Translations under genes and position numbers: made by a program
Shown: positions 57,735 through 64,000 of the stretch, one piece after another
Layout: the number at the start of each line of letters is the position of its first letter
Numbering within the stretch: the first letter of the stretch is position 1
DNA from: Alnus glutinosa
Taxonomy: Eukaryota > Streptophyta > Magnoliopsida > Fagales > Betulaceae
DNA length: 64,000 bases
Assembly (NCBI RefSeq): GCF_958979055.1
Contig: NC_084886.1
Span: 18,224,654-18,288,653 of the forward strand
Direction: 5' to 3'
Notes under the pieces: model-generated
What the model was told of the DNA's origin: nothing
Databases searched by the model: none
What the model saw: the letters and a program-made list of their open reading frames with translations, nothing else

Positions 57735-59642
57735 CTACAAGCAACTTGTGGGCTGGACCACACCAGAAGCTGCCCCGGCTGCATGGTTACACGAAGATTT
57801 GGCTGCTTGATTCTGATAAGTTAGCTTCACGTTTTCTAACTTTATTTTGCTGCAGGGGTTCCTCGAACTGCAATCAAATTTCACTGCAACTTGTGTCGCT
57901 GATGATCCATGGATGTCTTGGTATGTCACGTCACTAATTTTTACGCCAGAACCCTGTCTAGGGCAACCTTTGTTGTCGGGGCAGTAGTTTTGATCAATTA
58001 TAATGGGATTCTGTACATTCACCATGAATGCATGTTGAAAAAGAATGTTCCTAGCAAAACCATTGCTGGCCCTTCCCCAAGTCTTGATCCTCACCCCATT
58101 CTGAGTACCCGTGAAAGTAGTTGTTTTCACTGTCACATTCTGCACGCATGCCTCTTTTAGGTCCTTCCCTAGACTTCCAATGCTGCACCATCCAACCACA
58201 CCCGTTAAATTTTATAGTAGTCGTATAACAGTTTATTAAATATCATTTTGTTCGGATAATGTTTTACCTAATTCCATGACCAGGTCCGCAGGCAATGTTC
58301 TCAATCCACAAGTTGGTGGCACCGGGGCCAATTGAGATGCAATCATCGCCGGTTTGGATCTTGGAGTTGAGGATGGTGACTCCTGACGATGACTGCACGT
58401 GAATGCCATCGGTGTTTGGGCTGTTGCCATTGGCGAAGACCTTGACGCCTTGCATTTTCACGTTGCGGCAGCCATTGACGACGATGTGGAACATCTGGCT
58501 GTTTAGGGAGGTTAATCCACTCACCATGATGTTGTTGGAGTTGGAAAATTGAAGTGTCTGCTTGCATACACACAAGAAAAAGCTCCCATTATTATATTTA
58601 TTTATAAAAGAAAAGATAAGTAACATGTCTTAACATGATCAAGGAACATGATCCAGGCTTTATATGCAATAAAATATGTGCAAACTTAAAGGGATGGACC
58701 CGGTTACTGCACGAAACAGAAGCTAGCCTAATTAAGCAAATCATTCAACTTTGACATTCCCAATGTATAATTAACACTAAGAACATGGGATTATTCCCAA
58801 GTGTCGTATGTACGATTTTCCTTAATTAATACTTTGCTCGTGGTGGGAAAGGCAGTTATTTTCGTTTGACAAAAATATCATTCAAAACAAAGAGGAACAA
58901 ATTGGCAAAATCACTTCACAAAAAATAATAAAAAGTATTAATTCAAATATATTTAATAGATTGTTACACGACTTTCATATAATTAAGATATATTACATAG
59001 TATTAAAAATCAACTTTTGTTTTCATTTTTTTATAAATACTAATTTAAAGATGGACTTTTACAATCCCACTTCATTCAAGTTGTATTGCAAAAGTATAAT
59101 AGTCTGCTAAATAAACATTACTTCTTCTCATAGTACTACTTATTATTTCACTGAAAATTTTAAAAAAAAAAAAATGGCAAATATGTCACTCAACGTACCG
59201 TTGCACCGGTGGGGCAACTCTTGCCTGAGGCCTTGCAAGCCCACAAGCCAGTGCCTTGGCCATCAAGAATCCCACCAGATAATGTAACCCCAGTAACGTG
59301 GCGGAAGACGAGCCAGTTACCGGAATTTCCGAGGACCCTATAGTCCGATGGGGCCACAAGCGTGGCATCGATGCGGATAAAGATCGCCTTGTTCCTGCAT
59401 GGCCCGTTGAAAACCACCTGGCGAAGATAGAATTTCCCCGCCGGCACGTAAATGGTGACGGGGCTTACGGAGGCGCAAGCTTTCGTCCATGCAGCAAGGA
59501 AAGCCCGGGTAGAGTCCGTCTTGCCGTCTCCTTTGGCTCCTAAGCTGACCACATTGTATGTCACTGGAGCAGCTAATACGACTGAGGAATAAAAGAAGAC
59601 AGACACAAGTGCAAGAAGAAGAGGGCTTCTGTGGTTTCCCAT
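57735..59642 (-). CDS. Polygalacturonase (GH28), secreted
   Basis: Three exons: 59199-59642, 58268-58557 and 57735-58182. They give 1,182 nt and 393 aa, with both introns GT-AG and the phases fitting (0 and 2). It hydrolyses alpha-1,4 bonds of homogalacturonan in the cell wall. A signal peptide of about 24 residues ([20 protein letters not shown]...) precedes the mature APVTYNV. All four GH28 motifs are present: NTDG 196-199, DD 219-220, GHG 241-243 and RIK 276-278, including the catalytic aspartates and histidine. The length and short N-terminus fit the exopolygalacturonase/pollen-type clade more than the long fruit-type endo-PGs; that clade call is inference. No damage is seen. The start is the only ATG giving the signal peptide. 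Confidence 0.95.
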
Positions 59643-59744
59643 TTTGCGTGTGTTTGTATAATTGTGTGTGAGAGAGAGATCAGAGAGAAAGAGAGAGAGA
59701 TAGAGAGAAGTATTTGTGGTGGAGTTGTGACGGTTTTTGAGGTG

Positions 59745-59753
59745 TATTTATAG
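59745..59753 (-). promoter_or_regulatory. TATA box of the polygalacturonase gene
   Basis: CTATAAATA on the minus strand lies about 105 bp upstream of the ATG. A CT-rich leader (GA-rich on the plus strand, about 59666-59708) lies between them. This spacing fits a plant core promoter. Confidence 0.65.
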
Positions 59754-59760
59754 GACTGGA

Positions 59761-60461
59761 ATTCAGGTTAATTAGTTTTGATGGAATATATATATAATGT
59801 ATCAAATTAGTACGCATAATTTGAATTGATTGATATATAAATGTTTACGTTAAACCTTTTTTTTTTTTTTTTTTTTTGATCTCTTCTTTACGTATAGAGG
59901 ATATAGCTTGCATATATGGATTTGGATAATATTCCTACTAATAATGTTTAATATATGTTGTTTCACTCCATTCTTACGACAAACTGGGTGTCTGCATGTG
60001 CGGTATCTTAGATAATCATTAAACTAGAAAGACAATCGATCGATCATGATCAGCTGATGGCAATGGAAAGGACGAATGCACGTACATTAACGTTTGTACG
60101 TGGTTGCTTGAGAGAAGAGTAGTCCAAAGGTGTTTGTTACATTAAATTAGAAAATAAGGGAATGAAAGCTAGCAGTGACCCGTTACATTAACGTGACATA
60201 GCAATCAAATTAATATATATATTCATCATCATTGAAAGAAAAAGATATATAATCATAAAAAATTAAAAAAATTAAAAACAAAGCGGAATAAAGAAAATAA
60301 ACACAAAGAATTTTACATGGTTCGATCGGTTTATGACCTACATCCATGGATTAAAGTTCAAATAGCTACATTTTACTTTTATTCCTTTATAATATTACAA
60401 TAAGGTTGAGAGAATACAAAACGGTATGAGAGATCAAATCAAGTCAGATTTAATTGTATTT
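59761..60461. other. Upstream spacer of the polygalacturonase gene
   Basis: It may contain promoter elements. There is a T tract at about 59859-59878 and LTR-like debris at about 60300-60360 (TTTTACATGGTTCGATCGG). No gene is seen. Confidence 0.45.
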
Positions 60462-60699
60462 TGTTAAAGTATTGATTAATTAATTATTAAATTTACTTCT
60501 TCCTATTAGCTTACGTTTTTTGGATAAATGGTGATTTAACATGGTATCAGAGCCAAAGGTCATGAGTTCAAACCTTGACTCCGTCACTTACCTATTAAAA
60601 ATGAAATTTGAGCCTCCACGTGAGAGAGAGTGTTAAAATATTGATTAAATTTACTTCTTCCTATTAACTTAAGCTTTTATGATAAGTGGTAATTTAACT
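60462..60699 (+). mobile_element. Very small LTR retrotransposon (TRIM/SMART-like), about 240 bp
   Basis: The terminal direct repeats are TGTTAAAGTATTGATTAA...GGTGATTTAACA (60462-60541, 80 bp) and TGTTAAAATATTGATTAA...GGTAATTTAAC (60631-60699, 69 bp; an 11-bp length difference near the start). TGGTATCAGAGCC, the tRNA-Met primer-site motif, begins at the base after the left repeat. A purine tract GAGAGAGAG directly precedes the right repeat. The internal region is only 89 bp and non-coding. A 5-bp target duplication was not found, and the last base of the right repeat differs (T for A). Confidence 0.75.
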
Positions 60700-60889
60700 T
60701 CAAATCTGATTTGACTTGATTCTCTAATCAATCACAATTAATTCTGAAATCAAATCTTATAATATAAAATCAAATCTCGTAATATATTCTAACATCTCCC
60801 TCAAACTCAAGGTGAAGGACTCTGAAAGCTTAAATTTGATTTGTATGTACTGCCGAAATGGCATGAAGTGTCATGATCATCTATTTTTT

Positions 60890-61150
60890 TGAGTGTAGCA
60901 ATTCAGTGCTAGCATATGGAAGGAAGTTAATAACCTTCTTATTGTTTGGAATGATGTGGTGAGGCTTGGGAGGAGCCAGTTGAAGAAGAATACTGTACAT
61001 GCCAATTTTTGTAGGCTGGTTTTGAGCTCTATAGTCTATAATACATGGCGGAATAGGAATGAGACTAGGCATGGTAGTCAACCCAAAACAAATGGGCAGA
61101 TTTTGAAGAAAATATTTTGGGAAGTGAGAACTAGAATTTTGGGTAAATTA
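60890..61150 (+). mobile_element. LINE ORF2 C-terminal fragment
   Basis: The open frame from about 60930 to 61145 reads VWNDVVRLG, CRLVLSSIVYNTWRNRNE and QILKKIFWEVRTRI. This matches the region after the zf-RVT domain of plant L1-type ORF2. It breaks off where the CACGTGG-rich repeat begins. It is a pseudogene fragment. Confidence 0.7.
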
Positions 61151-61164
61151 ATATATGTATACAT

Positions 61165-61470
61165 CCGCCACGTGGCGACAGTAGAGGTTACTATAGCCAC
61201 GTGGCCGGATAGTCACGTGTCTTAATGACAACGTGGCAAGATGTAGCAGGGAGACATGTAGACGCGTGTATTTATAGACATGTTGAAACGGGGACGTGGA
61301 TTAATATACATGTGGCCCTTTGGACTCGTGTAATTATGAGACGCGGCCACATAGCCGCGTGTCTCAAAACGCGGCCACATAGCCGCGTGTCTCAAATACA
61401 CGTGGCTACATTCCGCCACGTGTATTTGTACACGTGTCCACATGGACACTTGTACCATATGCCATGTGGT
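61165..61470. repeat. CACGTGG/CCACGTG-rich subterminal-like array
   Basis: Many short motifs in both orientations (GCCACGTGGC, ACACGTGG, GCCGCGTGTC, GACGTGG) recall the subterminal arrays of the CACTA element at 19070-20646. The GCGGCCACATAGCCGCGTGT block is duplicated head-to-tail (about 61340-61390). No CACTA terminus was found at its left edge. Confidence 0.6.
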
Positions 61471-61659
61471 TAACTGTATTTTTTAAAAAAAAAAATTATT
61501 TTTTTCCCTAATTTTTTTTTATGAAAAAAAAAAAAAAAAACAAAAACAAATAATACTACTATATACATGCATAATGACTCGTTTTATACACAATGCATAT
61601 AAATCCTTTGATGTAATTTTTTTTTTAGAATTAAAAAAAAAAAATACCGTATTATTATT

Positions 61660-61908
61660 ATGGCTATGTATAGTATATATGCTTAATTAGGGTTAGATTT
61701 TAGGGTTTATGGCTATATATAGTATATACACTTAATTAGTGTTAGGTTTTAGAGTTTATGTATAGTATATACACTTAATTAGGGTTAGGTTTTAGGGTTT
61801 ATGGCTATATATAGTATATGCACTTAATTAGGGTTATGTTTTAAGATTATGTGCTATATATAGTATATACACTTAATTAGGGTTATGTTTTAGGATTATG
61901 TGCTATAT
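61660..61908 (+). repeat. About 50-bp tandem repeat, five units
   Basis: Units of the form GGCTATATATAGTATATACA, CTTAATTAGGGTTAGG, TTTTAGGGTTTAT recur at about 61660, 61710, 61756, 61801 and 61851 with minor changes. Confidence 0.85.
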
Positions 61909-61971
61909 ATATGTAAATAGTGTACTTAGGGTTTAAGGGTTTAGTTCCTTATATACGATATACTTGTAAGT

Positions 61972-61999
61972 AAACCCTAACCCTAACCCTAACCCTAAC
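61972..61999. repeat. Interstitial CCCTAA telomere-like run
   Basis: Four contiguous CCCTAA hexamers follow AAA. The unit is six bases, not the seven-base CCCTAAA of most plant telomeres. Confidence 0.85.
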
Positions 62000-62400
62000 T
62001 AGGATTAACGTTTACATTTGTGGACGTACTACAAATAAATTTTTATTTATTTTATACTTTATCAATTTAGTACTAATTTATTTCAATTCTCATCATTTAG
62101 TCAAATCTCGTATAAGTCCTTCTACATTATATATATATACACAAGTATAGCACTAAACTAGGGTTAGGGTTCTATTAGTAAAATATACCATTAACACTTG
62201 TGTGTATATATATATATATATAGCACCCAATTAGTTTTAGTTCTATACACTATCACCTTAACAATCTTTGTATGGAGGAAAAATATATTAACAAATACAA
62301 AATCTATAATTAATACTATATACATGCATAAATCACGTAAGCGGTTTAAAAACTATGTACATGCATAATGACTCGTACATACCCTAACCTTAGATTTGTG

Positions 62401-62404
<4 letters not shown>

Positions 62405-62444
<40 letters not shown>
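62405..62444. repeat. TA microsatellite
   Basis: A pure (TA)n run of about 20 repeats, one of several in this region (also about 62785-62815). Confidence 0.85.
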
Positions 62445-62448
<4 letters not shown>

Positions 62449-63739
62449 GGTTTATGGCTATATATAGTATATACACTTAGGGTTAAGTTTTAGGGCTATG
62501 TGCTATATGTAAATAGTATACTTAGAGTTTACGGGTTTAGATCCTTATATATGGTATACTTATAAGTAAACCCTAGCCCTAATTAGGGTTAGTGTTTATA
62601 TTTGTGGACGTACTATAAATAAATTTTTATTTATTTTATCCCTTATTAATTTAGTACTAATTTATTTCAACTCTCCTCATTTAGTCAAATCGCGTATATG
62701 TGTTAATGGTATATTTTACGAATAGAATCATAACCCTAATTTAGTGCTATATGCATATAGCACTTAACTAAACCCTAATTTGGTGCTATATATATATATA
62801 TATATATATATATAAGTGTTAATGGTATATTTTTCGAATAGAACCCTAACCCTAATTTAGTGTTATATGCACTAAACCCTAATTTGGTGCTATATATATA
62901 TACATACATATACATAAACATATACAAATGTTAATAGTATATTTTACGAATATAACCCTAACCCTAGTTTAGTACTATATGCATATAGCACTTAACGAAA
63001 ATTTGGTGTTATATACATATATAACACCAAATTATGGTTTAGTTTTGTACACCATTGCCTTAACAATTTATAAGTTTTAAAAAAAATCAATATATATAAA
63101 AAAGTAAAAAAAAAAAAAAAAAACCTATAATTAATACTATATACATATATGCATAATGTATGCATGCATGTAAGCGATTTAGAAACTATATATATGCATA
63201 ATGACTCGTATATACCCTAGCCTTAGGGTTTATGGATATATATATATATATATAATAAATGCACTTACTGTTAGGTTTTAGGGTTCCGTACTATATATAA
63301 ATAGTATACTTAGGGTTTAGTCTCTTATATTGTACATTTAATATTTATATACCACCCTAATCTTATATTTGTACTATATATAGTACACGTACGTGTATAT
63401 ATATATATATATAGTACGTTTTAAAATTATTGACATTTAAAAATTAATATTACTTTATATATTTAAAGTTTATATACTTTTTATGTGTATATAAATATTT
63501 AATCAACTCTAACGTACCCTAGGGTAGTGCTGTATATAGTATATATACTTAGAGTTAGAGTTTAATTAGTTTTAGGGTTAGGGTTTAGGGTTTAATTTTA
63601 GGGCTTACGGTTTAGCACTATGTACAGTACAAATACTTAGGCCTGGGTTAGGGTTTGTATTTGTCTTTAAGTGTCTAAATTATATATGTGTATATATATA
63701 TATATATAATATGTATTTTTTTTATTTAATAAAAATGCT

Positions 63740-63890
63740 ACAATGGGCGACGTGTATTTTAAACACACGTCGCCCATTTGGGACGTGGTATAATACCACG
63801 TCCCTGATTGGCCACGTGGAATTATTCCATGTGGCCAATTGTTTGGCTAGGTACACTGCGTGGGACAATTCCCACGCGCCACCTGGCCTT
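63740..63890. repeat. Right-hand CACGTGG-type palindrome array
   Basis: Successive inverted pairs occur: GGGCGACGTGTATT with ACACACGTCGCCC, GGACGTGGTAT with ATACCACGTCC, GGCCACGTGGAAT with ATTCCATGTGGCC, and TGGGACAATTCCCACG. It resembles the array at 61165-61470 in inverse arrangement. The window ends before any terminus. Confidence 0.7.
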
Positions 63891-64000
63891 TTTTTAAAAA
63901 AAAACAAATTATATTATTTAAATCTTTTAAAAAATCAAATATTATTATATAAAAATAATAATAATAACACTTTTAGTCGTATTATGTTCAATTGATCAAA

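Larger units (their letters stand above)
61471..63721. repeat. Telomere-like and TATATA-rich complex repeat region
   Basis: No gene is seen. Diverged blocks combine AGGGTTTA / TAAACCCTA, GTATATACACTTAATTAGGG, and TA runs. There are two longer copies of a roughly 130-bp segment (about 61947-62115 and 62544-62695, containing TTTGTGGACGTACTA and ATTTAGTACTAATTTATTTC). Several GTGTTAATGGTATATTTTAC-type units occur at about 62165, 62700, 62815 and 62930. Confidence 0.75.

Noticed and set aside
57746..58160. Plus-strand open frames opposite the polygalacturonase exons (also 59298-59543)
   Set aside because: They are antisense shadows of conserved coding exons.
60956..61473. Open frames with Arg-His-Val-rich text on both strands
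   Set aside because: Apart from the LINE part (to about 61145), they translate the CACGTGG repeats.
61660..63720. A true chromosome end
   Set aside because: The telomere-like motifs are degenerate, in both orientations, interrupted by other repeats, and the sequence continues beyond.

Overview
This is nuclear DNA from a flowering plant, most likely a woody eudicot. The genes have introns, the protein families are plant-specific (2-alkenal/double-bond reductase and a GH28 polygalacturonase), and the spacers are AT-rich and full of plant transposons: Copia, Ty3/gypsy, CACTA, hAT, MULE, PIF/Harbinger, L1-type LINEs, a Cassandra TRIM and one very small TRIM/SMART. I see no bacterial, organellar or viral gene, and no tRNA gene. 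The species cannot be named from the sequence.

The first 46 kb is a tandem array of NADPH-dependent 2-alkenal/double-bond reductase genes, all on the minus strand. Four have complete five-exon models, with all splice phases consistent: copy 1 (8599-11028, 349 aa), copy 2 (15654-17524, 352 aa), copy 3 (23906-26073, 349 aa) and copy 4 (36851-40419, 348 aa). Two decayed relatives remain. One is an exon 4/exon 3 fragment at 18292-18654. The other is a shattered copy whose exon 2 and 3 remnants lie at 51959-54338 and whose exon 4/5 remnant lies at 46199-46242, split by a Copia element. The flanks of copies 1-3 are shared, so the array grew by duplicating gene-plus-flank units of roughly 8-12 kb. 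Many transposons are present in only one unit and so arrived afterwards.

Transposon layout. A solo gypsy-type LTR (3755-8455) is split by a second, 4-kb solo LTR-like element (4452-8449), which itself carries a 900-bp foldback MULE (4833-5732). A 5'-truncated LINE (27315-32733) contains a hAT-type element (27423-28367) and a non-autonomous LTR retrotransposon that codes only for Gag (29035-32645). In that element the place of pol is taken by an array of hairpin-forming repeats. A Cassandra solo LTR with an embedded 5S rRNA-like domain sits in intron 4 of copy 4 (37925-38273). A full-length but inactivated Copia element occupies 46248-51719. Each of these, apart from the decayed ones noted in the list, is bounded by target-site duplications that I located by eye.

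The last 10 kb contains one apparently intact three-exon polygalacturonase gene (57735-59642, minus strand, 393 aa, all four GH28 motifs, signal peptide). It is followed by a roughly 240-bp TRIM-like element (60462-60699), a LINE fragment, and a repeat region with CACGTGG-rich ends and telomere-like CCCTAA motifs (61155 to the window end).

Biologically, the reductases would reduce the C=C bond of reactive 2-alkenals or phenylpropenals in the cytosol, and the polygalacturonase would cut pectin in the cell wall. Nothing suggests that the two act together. The most notable features are the Gag-only retroelement with its hairpin array, the tiny TRIM, the reciprocal active-site tyrosine changes among the reductases, and the layered insertion history.
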